Shown: positions 16,021 to 24,741 of the stretch, in pieces
Layout of the letters: the number at the start of each line of letters is the position of its first letter
How positions within the stretch are numbered: position 1 is the stretch's first letter
Source: Iodobacter fluviatilis
GTDB taxonomy: Bacteria; Pseudomonadota; Gammaproteobacteria; Burkholderiales; Chitinibacteraceae
DNA length: 64,000 nt
NCBI RefSeq assembly: GCF_900451195.1
Contig: NZ_UGHR01000003.1
Coordinates: 124,001-188,000 of the forward strand
Direction: 5' to 3'
Notes under the pieces: model-generated
Databases searched by the model: none
Seen by the model: only the letters and a program-made list of their open reading frames with translations
What the model was told of the DNA's origin: nothing
Program-made: the position numbers and the translations under genes

Positions 16021-18294
16021 ATGAAACACCCAACCCGGCATTACACATTACTGTTAGCAATCAAACTGGCACTTGCGGGCTTAGGCGGGGCAAGCGCCGT
16101 GGCCTATGCGGATACATCAGCAGCAGAGCAGGTTTATCAGCTGCCGGCCGGCTCTTTATCCGCTCAGCTGAAACAGTTTTCTCAGCAATCTGGCATCAAG
16201 CTCAATATCGATGAAAGCTTAGTTAAGGGCTGGACAAGGCCTGCACTCAATGGCCGTTATTCCGGCCAGCAGGGGCTGAATGCCATTCTGGCCGATACCG
16301 GCTTACAAGCTATTGCCAGTGGTGCGGGCTATCAGCTGATTGCCAACACAGCCTATCTGGCCCCCGTTACCGTAACGGGCGAGAAAATAAACCGCTCCAT
16401 GCAGGAAACCACCACCGCCATCACTGTATTAAATGGCGCTGATCTGGATAAGGGCCATGTCACTTCGATTTATGAAATAGGCAATCGCGCGCCCAACGTC
16501 AACATCAATGGCGCAGGCGGCGTAAACATTCGTGGCGTGGAAGGTACTGGCCCGGCAACAGGCGTATTCAGCTTTATCTCTGGCGCACGCCCGCGTGTCA
16601 GCACCAGTGTGGATGGCGCGCCGGAAACCTGGTCTGGCCAGCAATATGTTGATTTCGGCATGTGGGATGTAGAGCAGGTCGAGATTTTGCGCGGGCCCCA
16701 ATCCACCACCCAAGGCCGCAACACCATAGGTGGCGCGGTGGTAGTGAACACCAAAAATCCGACTTCCAGTTGGGAAGGCGCGGTGCGTGCCGGGTATGAA
16801 AACGAGGCTGGCAGAACACTGGGCGCAGCCATGATTTCCGGCCCGATTGTGCAGGATGAACTGGCTTTCCGCTTGGCCGCCGAAGGCATCAAAGGCAAGG
16901 GTTTTGTGGAATACCCTGGTGATTGGCCTTGGGACCCCTCAGATTTCAAGCGCCAGAATGTCCGCGCCAAATTGCTTTGGACACCCAGCAATATGCCTGA
17001 TTTCTCGGCCAAGCTCACCGTATCCCAGCGCGATCAGGAAGGCGAATACTTAAACCGGATTAACAGCGCTAATTATTCTGACCGCACCTATTCCAAGCTG
17101 AACTCCAGAGTGAATACCCGCACTCAGGATTCATCCAAAACCACGGCAAACATAGACCTTGAGTACAAAATATCTGAGGGCTTAAACAGCCATCTGCTTT
17201 ATAGCCGTGGCAAATACCATGCCTCTTTCAAAGAAAGCGGCGCTGACCGCTTCCAGCTACAAATGGATGAAAACAGCAACACGCTGGAATCGCGACTGAT
17301 TTACGATCCGCAAGGCGGCAGAGTCAGTGCGCTGGCCGGGTTTTACTACTACGACCGCCATCAAGATTTAAACGCCAGCCCTTATAACAGCGGCTTCTTT
17401 GGCACAGATAAGGTAGACACCCTTGCCGTATTTGGCGAATCCACCATCAGCTTAAACAGCAGTTTTGATCTGAATCTGGGCGGGCGTATCGAGCGTGAAA
17501 GCCAAAAACGTAATGTTTTAGGATGGCCAGGCACCAATAATGAAGCGCTGATCAAAACCGATATCTCCGAAACCATGTTTTTGCCTAAAGTCGGCATCAT
17601 TTACAAAGCGACCCCAGAAACATCGTTCGGCCTAACCTATCGCGAAGGCTATACCCCGGGCGCAGGCAGCATTAACTATGACGACAACAAGTTTTATGAA
17701 TATGGTAAAGAAAAAGTCAGCACGATTGAGCTGAGCAGCCGCTCCAGCTTCCTAGATAAGCGCCTAGCCTTAAATACCAATCTGTTTTACAACCGCTATA
17801 AGGACTATCAGGCTTTACTGAATAATTACTTTACCAATATTCCTAAAGCAGAAAGCTATGGCATTGAAATCAGCGCCGACGCCAGCGTCAATTCCTCGCT
17901 TCAGCTCTTTGCATCTTTAGGCTTACTCAGTACCAAAATCACCGAAAGCAATATTCGCAGCGCTTCCGTTGAAGGAAACCGCTTAGGCTACGCAGCACCG
18001 GTGTCTGCCAGCTTTGGCTTTAAGCAAAAGTTTGATATGGGCTTCTTCCTAAATGGCGATATCAGCCATACAGGAGAATACTATTCAGACTTAAGCAATA
18101 CAGAGCAGCTAAAAGCAGGTGATTACACGCTGGCTAATTTGCAAGTGGGCTACGACAAAGGCAATTACGCAGTACGTGCCTATGTTAAAAACCTCTTCAA
18201 TAGCGATGTGATTTACCGCAAAGGCAGCCGCAATCACGAAGCAGACGCAGGCGCACCGCGCACGCTAGGCGTCACGGTAGATTACCGCTTCTGA
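16021..18294 (+). CDS. TonB-dependent outer-membrane receptor with STN domain, probable ferric catecholate receptor
   Basis: This 757-residue receptor should import the ferric siderophore across the outer membrane using TonB energy. It has a signal peptide (about residues 1-31, ending AVAYA), then a secretin/TonB short N-terminal (STN) domain at about 40-105 (VYQLPAGSLSAQLKQFSQQS). A TonB-box-like VTVTGEK follows, then the plug with NIRGVEG and GPQSTTQGRNTIGG, then a beta barrel ending in a C-terminal Phe (VDYRF). It diverges from fes, the position of fepA in E. coli, but FepA lacks an STN domain. STN domains usually talk to a FecR-type anti-sigma factor, and no fecI/fecR pair is in this window. 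Substrate assignment is by context. Confidence 0.9.
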   Translation: MKHPTRHYTLLLAIKLALAGLGGASAVAYADTSAAEQVYQLPAGSLSAQLKQFSQQSGIKLNIDESLVKGWTRPALNGRYSGQQGLNAILADTGLQAIASGAGYQLIANTAYLAPVTVTGEKINRSMQETTTAITVLNGADLDKGHVTSIYEIGNRAPNVNINGAGGVNIRGVEGTGPATGVFSFISGARPRVSTSVDGAPETWSGQQYVDFGMWDVEQVEILRGPQSTTQGRNTIGGAVVVNTKNPTSSWEGAVRAGYENEAGRTLGAAMISGPIVQDELAFRLAAEGIKGKGFVEYPGDWPWDPSDFKRQNVRAKLLWTPSNMPDFSAKLTVSQRDQEGEYLNRINSANYSDRTYSKLNSRVNTRTQDSSKTTANIDLEYKISEGLNSHLLYSRGKYHASFKESGADRFQLQMDENSNTLESRLIYDPQGGRVSALAGFYYYDRHQDLNASPYNSGFFGTDKVDTLAVFGESTISLNSSFDLNLGGRIERESQKRNVLGWPGTNNEALIKTDISETMFLPKVGIIYKATPETSFGLTYREGYTPGAGSINYDDNKFYEYGKEKVSTIELSSRSSFLDKRLALNTNLFYNRYKDYQALLNNYFTNIPKAESYGIEISADASVNSSLQLFASLGLLSTKITESNIRSASVEGNRLGYAAPVSASFGFKQKFDMGFFLNGDISHTGEYYSDLSNTEQLKAGDYTLANLQVGYDKGNYAVRAYVKNLFNSDVIYRKGSRNHEADAGAPRTLGVTVDYRF

Positions 18295-18336
18295 TAAAAA
18301 AACGTCCACCTGCAGAGGTGGACGTTTTTTTATCAG
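18291..18336. terminator. Bidirectional terminator between receptor gene and entB
   Basis: Perfect 21-bp arms (18291-18311 / 18316-18336) surround a GCAG loop. The core is ACGTCCACCT/AGGTGGACGT, flanked by A7 and T7. It serves the convergent receptor and entCEB transcripts, and the receptor stop codon lies in the left arm. Confidence 0.92.
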
Positions 18337-18345
18337 TACTGTTTA

Positions 18346-19206
18346 TTAAGACTTCGCCAACAAGGCCCACCATGCAGCCAACGTGGCCTGCTCGGCCAAT
18401 TGGGTAAAGCTTAGCTCTACACCCGCCCTTCTCCAGCTCTCTTGCAAGCTCATAACCCGAATCGAATCCAAGCCCCAATCGATCAGATTGTCATCTTCGT
18501 GCAAATCAGAAGCGGGAATTTGCAAGCTGCTGGCGATGATTTTCCGCAGCTCATCCAGCGAGGCAGGCAGGCTGCCGCCTTGTAATTGCTGGATTAAAGC
18601 CGTGGTGGAAGTGGTGTAGCCGCAGCGCTGCGCCACGTAATCCAACGCCATTTGATGCTCTTTGGCAGAGAAATCAGCCAGCGCATCGCCCACAAAAAAG
18701 GCCTGAATATCATTCATAAAGGCATCGCAAGCGGTCATCATGCAGCCGATATGCGCGTAAACGCCGCAAATAATCAGCTGATCACGCCCTTGGCTGCGCA
18801 TGCTTTCTAGTAAATTTGAGCGCTGAAACGCGCTATAGCGCCATTTGGGCAGCACAGTATCCTGCGGCTGCGGGGTAAGCTCCTGAACGATGCCTTTACG
18901 TGCTGGCTGAGCCACAAGACCCGCTCCCCACATATCCTGCAATAGCCCGCGCTCTGCTAAGGTCTGATCTGGCATTTGCGCGGTATACACCACGGGAATA
19001 CCTAGCTTGGCCGCCAAATCCAAAATACGCCTTGTATTACCAATTAATTCAGGAATAGGCGCGGCAGATTTATCGTAAAAATCAACAAAGTAATCCTGCA
19101 TATCGTGGATCAGCAGCACAGCGCGTTTTGCATCTGGCTGCCAGCTCACACGGTTAGCAGGAAACTCGGTGGGCATGGGATAAGTACTGATTTTGGGGAT
19201 GGCCAT
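18346..19206 (-). CDS. entB: Isochorismatase with C-terminal aryl carrier domain
   Basis: EntB hydrolyses isochorismate to 2,3-dihydro-2,3-dihydroxybenzoate. Its C-terminal aryl carrier domain then holds dihydroxybenzoate, activated by EntE, for the NRPS. The 286-residue protein (E. coli EntB has 285) has the isochorismatase core: LLIHDMQDYF (Asp35, Asp38) and GVYAHIGCMMTACDAF. The carrier domain is at about 215-286, with the phosphopantetheine serine Ser248 in WGLDSIRVM. It is the last gene of entC-entE-entB. Its distance from entE (428 bp) is unusual because a repeat element sits between them. No entD-like phosphopantetheinyl transferase is in the window. Confidence 0.95.
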   Translation of the reverse strand: MAIPKISTYPMPTEFPANRVSWQPDAKRAVLLIHDMQDYFVDFYDKSAAPIPELIGNTRRILDLAAKLGIPVVYTAQMPDQTLAERGLLQDMWGAGLVAQPARKGIVQELTPQPQDTVLPKWRYSAFQRSNLLESMRSQGRDQLIICGVYAHIGCMMTACDAFMNDIQAFFVGDALADFSAKEHQMALDYVAQRCGYTTSTTALIQQLQGGSLPASLDELRKIIASSLQIPASDLHEDDNLIDWGLDSIRVMSLQESWRRAGVELSFTQLAEQATLAAWWALLAKS

Positions 19207-19244
19207 GTGGATTCTTTTCAGTGTTTAAAGGTCAGTAATGATGC

Positions 19245-19638
19245 GCAGGGCGGGTGAAATACACGTATTTTTCAGCATCACTCGCGGGTTTCACTCCATG
19301 CGCGCAAAGGAAATTATTTTTTATTAGCAAACAGCGAAAAAACCTAATCACCACGCTCTTTGCATAGGGCTTTAAAGCCCCCTTGAAACACGCCGAAGCG
19401 AGGAACAAGCGGGACGGGGGATCGCTTGGGAGGAGGATCCAGCCAATCCCGCCCGCCGCCGACTCGATTGGACCGCAACAGGGGCTTTCGTGTTTTGTTG
19501 TTGTCGCTTGGCTTCGTTTCTTGGCGAAGCAAGAAAGGAAGGCCCCGCGGTGGCTACCGCTCCAAAATCAACGTGCCGAAGGCGCTAGAAAGGTCTTTTT
19601 GACTTTGGTTAGCACATATGGGGTTTCACACGCCCTAC
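19245..19638. repeat. MITE-like dispersed repeat, copy 1, inside the entCEB operon
   Basis: This element fills the 428-bp gap between entE and entB. Its ends are inverted: the left starts CAGGGCGGGTGAAA and the right ends TTTCACACGCCCTAC. The interior, from AGCAAACAGCGAAAAA to CGAAGGC and TTTGGTT, matches a second copy at 38577-38946 along most of its length. That includes the blocks CTTGAAACACGCCG, CCGCCGACTCGATTG and ACCGCTCCAAAATCAACGTG. It contains a TTTCTTGGCGAAGCAAGAAA hairpin. No transposase gene or convincing ORF is present. The right end supplies the TAG stop of entE. Confidence 0.8.
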
Positions 19639-21254
19639 GACAGCATAAGCAAGCGCTGCTCTATCATTTGCCGCAGGATTTTTTTGCTGACTTTGCCCAC
19701 GCCAGTTTTGGGAAAGGCGTCGGTAAACTCGATCCGGTCGGGGATTTTATAAGCGGCGATGCCTAGTTTTCGCAGATAGGCATTCAGCTCCACCGCCCTC
19801 AGGCTGGCATCGCGGCGGATCACAAAGGCGCAGCTTTTTTCACCCAGAAAAGCATCCGGCATGGCCACAATCGCCACATCAGCCACGCCCTGATGGGCCA
19901 GCAGCAGATGCTCTATTTCTTCGGCAGAGATTTTTTCGCCGCCACGGTTAATCTGATCTTTGGCCCGGCCTTCCACCACCAAATAGCCCTCAGCAGTTTG
20001 CCTGACCAAATCACCTGTGCGGTAAAAACCATCGGCAGTGAAGCTGCGGGCATTGTGTTCGGCAGCGCGGTAATAGCCATGAATGGTGTAAGGGCCACGC
20101 GTCAGCAAATGCCCCACTTCACCTATGGGCAAGGGCTGATCTTCATCATCCACCACGCGGATTTCATCGTCTGGCGAAATCGGCCTGCCTTGGGTATGCA
20201 AAACCAGCGCATCGCTATCGTCATAGCGCGTGTAATTAACAAGACCCTCGGCCATGCCAAAGACCTGCTGCAAGATGCAGCCCAGCTCACGCACTAGGCG
20301 GGCCGCCATTTCGCTGTTAAAACGAGCGCCCCCCACCTGCACCACTTTCAGGCTGGATAAATCCGGCTGCAAGCTTGCTGCCGCATCCAGCCATACCGGC
20401 ACCAAGGGCGGAACCAGAGCAGTGATCGACACACGCTCTGCGGCAATCAGAGGGAAAACATGATCGGGGCTGGAATTACTGCTCAGCACCACCGTGCCAC
20501 CCGCGTAGAAAACACCAAGGGAGCCTGGCGAGCTGAGCGCAAAATTATGCCCAACGGGCAATACGCAAAGGTAAACGCTCTCCGGGCTAAGCTGGCAGAT
20601 TTCTGCGCTGCCCCGCAGGCTGTAAATATAATCATCGTGGGTACGCGGAATCAGCTTTGGTGTTCCCGTGCTGCCGCCTGACAGCTGAAAAAACGCGACA
20701 TCTGAAGCCTCAGGCGGTGCGGGCAGCGGGCCAGCTGGCAAATCATGCAAGGCCGTAAATGGCCCTGCATCGCCCAGCACCAATACATGCTGCAAACTTG
20801 GCGACACGGCTTTTACTTCGCTGGCCAGATTGCGATAATCAAAGCCACCATGCTGATCGGCGATGATATAAGCCACCGCTTCGGCATGCTGGCAGAAATA
20901 GCTGATTTCTAATTTGCGATGTGCTGGCAGGGCAAAAATCGGCAAAGCGCCAATCCTAAACAGGGCAAAAATCACCGCAAAAAACTCGGCACAATTAGGC
21001 AGTTGCACCACCACCCGATCTTGTGGCCCTAGGCCAAGCGCGCTAAACCCCTTGGCTAAGCGATCCGCCTCTGCAGCCAGATCACGGTAGCTCCAGCGAG
21101 TTTGCCCGCTCACTAGCGCAAGCCGCTCGCCGTATTGCTCTGCCCGCTCCTCTAGCAAGGCGCTGAAGGTTTGGCCTCGCCAATAGCCCTTGCGGCGATA
21201 GTCACCGGCCAAAGCTTCTGGCCATGGTGTGCAATGCGCTAAAAAATCACTCAT
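19635..21254 (-). CDS. entE: 2,3-dihydroxybenzoate-AMP ligase
   Basis: EntE adenylates 2,3-dihydroxybenzoate and loads it onto the EntB carrier domain. The 539-residue protein (E. coli 536) shows the family's GYW near the N terminus, the A3 loop [41 protein letters not shown], and the A10 lysine segment TGVGKVSKK. The start is the ATG at 21254 (MSDFLAH), with GGAG 9 nt upstream; the 14 codons open upstream belong to a duplicated junction. The stop codon TAG is formed by the inverted terminus of the inserted repeat, so the last residues may have been altered by that insertion. It is coupled to entC through a 23-codon ORF. Confidence 0.95.
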   Translation of the reverse strand: MSDFLAHCTPWPEALAGDYRRKGYWRGQTFSALLEERAEQYGERLALVSGQTRWSYRDLAAEADRLAKGFSALGLGPQDRVVVQLPNCAEFFAVIFALFRIGALPIFALPAHRKLEISYFCQHAEAVAYIIADQHGGFDYRNLASEVKAVSPSLQHVLVLGDAGPFTALHDLPAGPLPAPPEASDVAFFQLSGGSTGTPKLIPRTHDDYIYSLRGSAEICQLSPESVYLCVLPVGHNFALSSPGSLGVFYAGGTVVLSSNSSPDHVFPLIAAERVSITALVPPLVPVWLDAAASLQPDLSSLKVVQVGGARFNSEMAARLVRELGCILQQVFGMAEGLVNYTRYDDSDALVLHTQGRPISPDDEIRVVDDEDQPLPIGEVGHLLTRGPYTIHGYYRAAEHNARSFTADGFYRTGDLVRQTAEGYLVVEGRAKDQINRGGEKISAEEIEHLLLAHQGVADVAIVAMPDAFLGEKSCAFVIRRDASLRAVELNAYLRKLGIAAYKIPDRIEFTDAFPKTGVGKVSKKILRQMIEQRLLMLS

Positions 21255-21325
21255 CACACCGCTCCTGCATGAACAAGTCCCAATGCTTCGAACCATGGCG
21301 AGCCATACGCTAAAAAATTACTCAT
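21251..21325 (-). CDS. 23-codon chimeric ORF created by tandem duplication of the entC-entE junction
   Basis: Reading leftward, an ATG at 21324 opens [15 protein letters not shown], a copy of the EntE start ([15 protein letters not shown]). It continues directly into GLVHAGAV, a copy of the last eight EntC residues, then TGA at 21253. Both its start and its stop overlap the neighbouring genes as TGATG, and each start is preceded by a copy of GCAGGAGC. The 71-bp period is seen by comparing about 21218-21290 with 21289-21361. The peptide is probably a by-product that keeps entC-entE coupling intact, but it should be translated. Confidence 0.7.
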
Positions 21326-22521
21326 CACACGGCTCCTGCATGAACAAGTCCCATGGCGTTCAGCATGGTGCGAAACTTTGCCGACGTTTCTGCCAGCTCG
21401 CTTTGTGGTGAGGAATCGGCAACGATACCGGCGCCAGCAAAGAGGCGCAGCGATTTACCCGCAACTTCAGCGCAGCGTATCGTTACAATCCACTCACCAT
21501 CGCCATTGGCATCGCACCAGCCCAGCATGCCGGTATAAAAGCCACGATCAAACGGCTCGATCTGTGCAATTAAATCGCGGGCATTCTGATTGGGGTGGCC
21601 GCACACAGCGGGCGTAGGATGCAGGGCTGAAGCCAGCATCAGCGATGTGGTTTCTTCATCAATCAGCTCGCCGCTGATTTCTGTGGATAAGTGCCACATG
21701 GTTTCGGTATGCATTAAAACTGGCCGCTCCGGCACAATCAGCGTGCGGCAAAATGGCCGCAAACCGTCTGCAACGGCGTTCACCACGACCGCATGCTCGT
21801 GTAAATCTTTTGCCGACTGAAGCAGCGCTTCGCCACGCTCGCGATCAATTTTAGGATCGGGGCTGCGGGCGGCCGAGCCTGCCAGCGGGTTAGAAAACAC
21901 TTGGCTGCCTTTTTTACGCAGCAAAAGCTCGGGGCTGGCCCCGATCAAAATACGCGGCTGGACTTCTGCCTGGTCGGAAAGATTAACGGCAAAGGTATAG
22001 CCATGGGCATTACGCTGAGCCAGCGTTACCAGTAATTTGGGGATATCCACCGCTTGCTCTGCAGCCAGATCCAATGCGCGCGCCAGCACCACTTTATCTA
22101 AATCTTTATTCTGTAAATGCTGCACAGCCAGCGCTACGCCATCGGCATAAGCTTGCGGCTCTGGCAGGGGAGTGATGGAGCAAGGAACTGCCTGCGGCTT
22201 AGGCTGGGCAAGGCTTTGCGGTAAAGGGCCTGCCCGCAGTACGCTGCGGGGGATGCTCAGGCAGGCCGATTTTCTACCATCAAAAGGGATCGCCCCCACC
22301 ACCACCGGATCAAGATGCCCTGTGGCTTTGGCCTGCTTCAGTGCAAGGGCTACAGCCTGATTAAGTGCATCTAAACTATTGGCCGCGGGAACCGTGGCAT
22401 AGTGGCCCTGAGCCAGCAACGTTTGCCTGGAGCTAGCAAAAAACATCGCTGAATCTGTTTGATAACCTGACAGCAAATATTGAGCCTGTGTACGCAATTC
22501 GCCACGGAATAGATCATTCAT
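21325..22521 (-). CDS. entC: Isochorismate synthase, siderophore-specific
   Basis: EntC converts chorismate to isochorismate, the first step towards 2,3-dihydroxybenzoate. The 398-residue protein (E. coli EntC 391) belongs to the chorismate-binding family. It shows [23 protein letters not shown], the metal/substrate region [38 protein letters not shown] and FAGAGIV. The ATG at 22521 has AGAGGAA about 8 nt upstream. It heads entC-entE-entB under a Fur-like site at 22723-22741. Its last codons are duplicated downstream. Confidence 0.95.
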   Translation of the reverse strand: MNDLFRGELRTQAQYLLSGYQTDSAMFFASSRQTLLAQGHYATVPAANSLDALNQAVALALKQAKATGHLDPVVVGAIPFDGRKSACLSIPRSVLRAGPLPQSLAQPKPQAVPCSITPLPEPQAYADGVALAVQHLQNKDLDKVVLARALDLAAEQAVDIPKLLVTLAQRNAHGYTFAVNLSDQAEVQPRILIGASPELLLRKKGSQVFSNPLAGSAARSPDPKIDRERGEALLQSAKDLHEHAVVVNAVADGLRPFCRTLIVPERPVLMHTETMWHLSTEISGELIDEETTSLMLASALHPTPAVCGHPNQNARDLIAQIEPFDRGFYTGMLGWCDANGDGEWIVTIRCAEVAGKSLRLFAGAGIVADSSPQSELAETSAKFRTMLNAMGLVHAGAV

Positions 22522-22536
22522 CAGATGAGTTCCTCT

Positions 22537-22698
22537 TTATAAAAGTGGAATAGGCAAAGTTAAATAAGGCCAGCCGCAGCCGCCCTGAATGGCAGGCACT
22601 GACGCCAGCTGATCCCCATCCGCCAAAATCACCCGGCCCGCAGCTGCAAGCACGGAAAAGCAAGCTTGAACAAGGCCAGTGCCAGGTTCACAGCTCAC
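22537..22698 (-). CDS. Possible 53-codon ORF in the entC leader
   Basis: Between the Fur-like site and entC, on the same strand, a GTG at 22698 opens a 53-residue frame containing VLAAAGRVILADGDQLASV and ending CGWPYLTLPIPLL. It stops 15 nt before the entC ATG, and its stop overlaps the entC ribosome-binding region. The stretch is more GC-rich than typical spacer and reads like protein. No Shine-Dalgarno precedes the GTG and I do not recognise a family. It may be a leader peptide, a remnant of a former gene, or chance. Confidence 0.3.
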   Translation of the reverse strand: MSCEPGTGLVQACFSVLAAAGRVILADGDQLASVPAIQGGCGWPYLTLPIPLL

Positions 22699-22722
22699 TT
22701 TTGATAAATATCACTCTTAAAC

Positions 22723-22741
22723 GATAATGAGAATGGGTATC
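22723..22741. promoter_or_regulatory. Fur box upstream of entCEB
   Basis: GATAATGAGAATGGGTATC resembles the 19-bp Fur consensus GATAATGATAATCATTATC. It lies about 200 bp upstream of entC, before the possible leader ORF. Repression of entCEB by iron-loaded Fur is inferred. Confidence 0.7.
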
Positions 22742-22846
22742 GTTAACAAAGTATGCCATGCTCAATCAAAATTGCACAAGATTAATGTAAGGGCACAATC
22801 AGTAAACAAGAGAAAAAGTGAGGGATTGAGAGAGGTAACAGACAAA

Positions 22847-22881
22847 AAAAAAGCTGGCTCCAAATTGGAGCCAGCTTTTTT
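22847..22881. terminator. Terminator downstream of the ABC importer operon
   Basis: A 15-bp perfect stem (22847-22861 / 22867-22881, core GCTGGCTCC/GGAGCCAGC) has an AAATT loop and A/T runs on both sides. It ends the leftward ABC transporter transcript and insulates the entC promoter region. Confidence 0.9.
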
Positions 22882-22894
22882 AAAAGACGATCAA

Positions 22895-23689
22895 TCAGCC
22901 TAAGAGCAGCGCATCGTCGTCGATTTTTTCGCCACGGTTTTTTTCAAACATAGCCAGCAAATCGCCCACCTCCATGGTGTGGCGCTTATCTCCTGCCACA
23001 TCCAGCACCACCTGCCCCTGATGCAGCATGACGGTGCGATGGCCGTGATCCAGCGCCTGGCGCATGGAGTGCGTTACCATCAGCGCGGTTAAGTTGTTTT
23101 CTTTGACGATACGATCGGTGAGCTGCAAAACAAAAGCCGCAGTTTTAGGATCCAGCGCCGCGGTATGCTCATCCAGCAGCAGCAAACGCGATGGCTGCAA
23201 AGAAGCCATCAACAGGCTGACCGCCTGTCTTTGCCCGCCGGAAAGTAAATCCATCCTGTCGCCCAAGCGGTTTTCCAGGCCCAGCTCTAAGGTGGCCAGC
23301 TTGTCGCGGAAAATCGCCCGCTGCTCGTTTTTAACCGCCCGGCCAAAGCCGCGCTTTTTACCACGCTGCCAGGCGAGCGCCATGTTTTCTTCGATGCTCA
23401 GCCCTTCGCAGGTACCTGCCATCGGGTCTTGAAACACCCGCGCCACCATGCCAGCGCGCTGCCATGCAGACAGCCGGGTCACATCCTGCCCATCAATATG
23501 AATGCTGCCGCTGTCCATTTGTAGATCGCCGGAAATCGCATTCAGAAAAGTCGATTTACCCGCGCCATTGCTGCCGATTACGGTAATAAATTGGCCAGAT
23601 TCGATGGTGAGCGATAAACCCTTTAAAACCAGATTTTCAATCGGTGTGCCGGGGTTAAAGGTCTTGTATAAATCACGGACTTCCATCAT
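22895..23689 (-). CDS. ABC transporter ATP-binding protein (COG1101 type)
   Basis: This 264-residue ATPase powers the importer formed with the next two upstream genes. It has Walker A GSNGAGKST, signature LLSGGQRQAVSLLMAS, and a Walker B LLLLDEHTAALDP in which His follows Glu where most ABC proteins have Pro. The H-loop is VTHSMRQAL. It overlaps the permease gene by 4 bp (ATGA). ATPases of this type accompany TrpX-like binding proteins and BMP/amino-acid-like permeases. The substrate cannot be read from sequence. Confidence 0.88.
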   Translation of the reverse strand: MMEVRDLYKTFNPGTPIENLVLKGLSLTIESGQFITVIGSNGAGKSTFLNAISGDLQMDSGSIHIDGQDVTRLSAWQRAGMVARVFQDPMAGTCEGLSIEENMALAWQRGKKRGFGRAVKNEQRAIFRDKLATLELGLENRLGDRMDLLSGGQRQAVSLLMASLQPSRLLLLDEHTAALDPKTAAFVLQLTDRIVKENNLTALMVTHSMRQALDHGHRTVMLHQGQVVLDVAGDKRHTMEVGDLLAMFEKNRGEKIDDDALLLG

Positions 23690-24606
23690 GACCGTTTCCC
23701 CTTTTTACGAAAAAACTTGGCTTTTACTTTTGGCAACACTAGGGCAAAGCCAACCAGCACGGCAGTAATTAAGTTTAAATCCTGCGCTTTCAGGCCAATA
23801 AAATCAGCATTTAGCGCCAGAGCAATCAGCAGGCGGTAAAGCAAAGCGCCCAGCACGGTAGCTAGGGTAATCACCCACAAATTACGCGATGGTAAAAGTG
23901 TTTCGCCAATAATCACCGCAGCAAGGCCCACCACAATCGTGCCCACCCCCATCGACACATCCGCCCCGCCCTGAGTTTGCACATAGAGCGCACCGGCAAA
24001 GGCAATCAGCGCGTTAGAGAGCGCCATACCAATCAGAATCATCCGGTCGGTCGCAATACCCTGCGCCCGCGCCATACGGGGATTGGCCCCGGTGGCCCGC
24101 ATCGCCAGCCCTGCTTGCGACGCAAAAAAGAAATCCATGCCCAGCTTAGCCAGCACAATAATCACCGCCAGCACCGCAGGTTGCACCAGCCAGCCACTTT
24201 CCAGCTGCTCGCCAATAAAAGGGCTAAACACGGAAGGTGCACCTATCAGCGGCAGATTAGGCGCGCCCATAATGCGTAAATTGACCGAATAAAGGCCAAT
24301 CATCACCAAAATACTGGCTAAGAGCTGCAAGATATTCAGGCGCACATTCAGCCAAGCAGTCAGCCAGCCCGAAGCTGCCCCGGCCAGCACGGCCATGGCA
24401 CAGGCAAACCAAGGATCGTGTCCACCAGAAATTAAAGTGGCCGCTACCGCGCCACCAAGGGGAAAGCTGCCATCGGCAGTTAAATCAGGGAAATTAAGCA
24501 GGCGAAAAGAAATCAGCACCCCAAGCGCCACCAGCGCAAAGATCAAACCAATTTCCAATGCACCCATCAGGGCAATGGGAGTCATAAGTATTCCAGGGGG
24601 CAACAA
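23686..24606 (-). CDS. ABC transporter permease (COG4120 type)
   Basis: This 306-residue hydrophobic protein resembles permeases of the branched-chain amino acid/ribose type, with segments ALEIGLIFALVALGVLISFR, NFPDLTADGSFPLGGAV and VVGLAAVIIGETLLPSR. It probably has eight or more membrane helices. It lies between the binding protein and the ATPase on the same strand and overlaps the ATPase start. A 115-bp palindromic repeat separates it from the upstream binding-protein gene, so its expression depends on read-through. Confidence 0.85.
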   Translation of the reverse strand: MLPPGILMTPIALMGALEIGLIFALVALGVLISFRLLNFPDLTADGSFPLGGAVAATLISGGHDPWFACAMAVLAGAASGWLTAWLNVRLNILQLLASILVMIGLYSVNLRIMGAPNLPLIGAPSVFSPFIGEQLESGWLVQPAVLAVIIVLAKLGMDFFFASQAGLAMRATGANPRMARAQGIATDRMILIGMALSNALIAFAGALYVQTQGGADVSMGVGTIVVGLAAVIIGETLLPSRNLWVITLATVLGALLYRLLIALALNADFIGLKAQDLNLITAVLVGFALVLPKVKAKFFRKKGKRS

Positions 24607-24615
24607 TCAAATCTG

Positions 24616-24730
24616 AAAACCCAAACCTTAAACCACAGAGGAAAGGAGAACTCGGAGGAGCACGGAGACAAACCCAACAAGATTTTCTCTGTAAAACTCT
24701 GTGTTATCTGTGGTTCAAGATTTGGGTTTT
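24616..24730. repeat. 115-bp palindromic repeat with inverted ends (ACCACAGAG family), copy 1
   Basis: The ends 24616-24639 and 24707-24730 are inverted copies differing at two positions, both built from AAAACCCAAA and AACCACAGA. The interior has further CGGAG/CTCTGTG motifs. A decayed relative lies at about 31727-31835. It sits between the binding-protein and permease genes of one operon. Confidence 0.75.
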
Positions 24731-24741
24731 GACGCAGTTTT

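Noticed and set aside
15845..16060. Leftward 71-codon frame overlapping the receptor start
   Set aside because: It covers the receptor leader and signal peptide on the opposite strand and has no ribosome-binding site or recognisable domain.
19383..19766. Rightward 127-codon frame across the repeat and the end of entE
   Set aside because: It combines repeat sequence with antisense of entE; not a gene.
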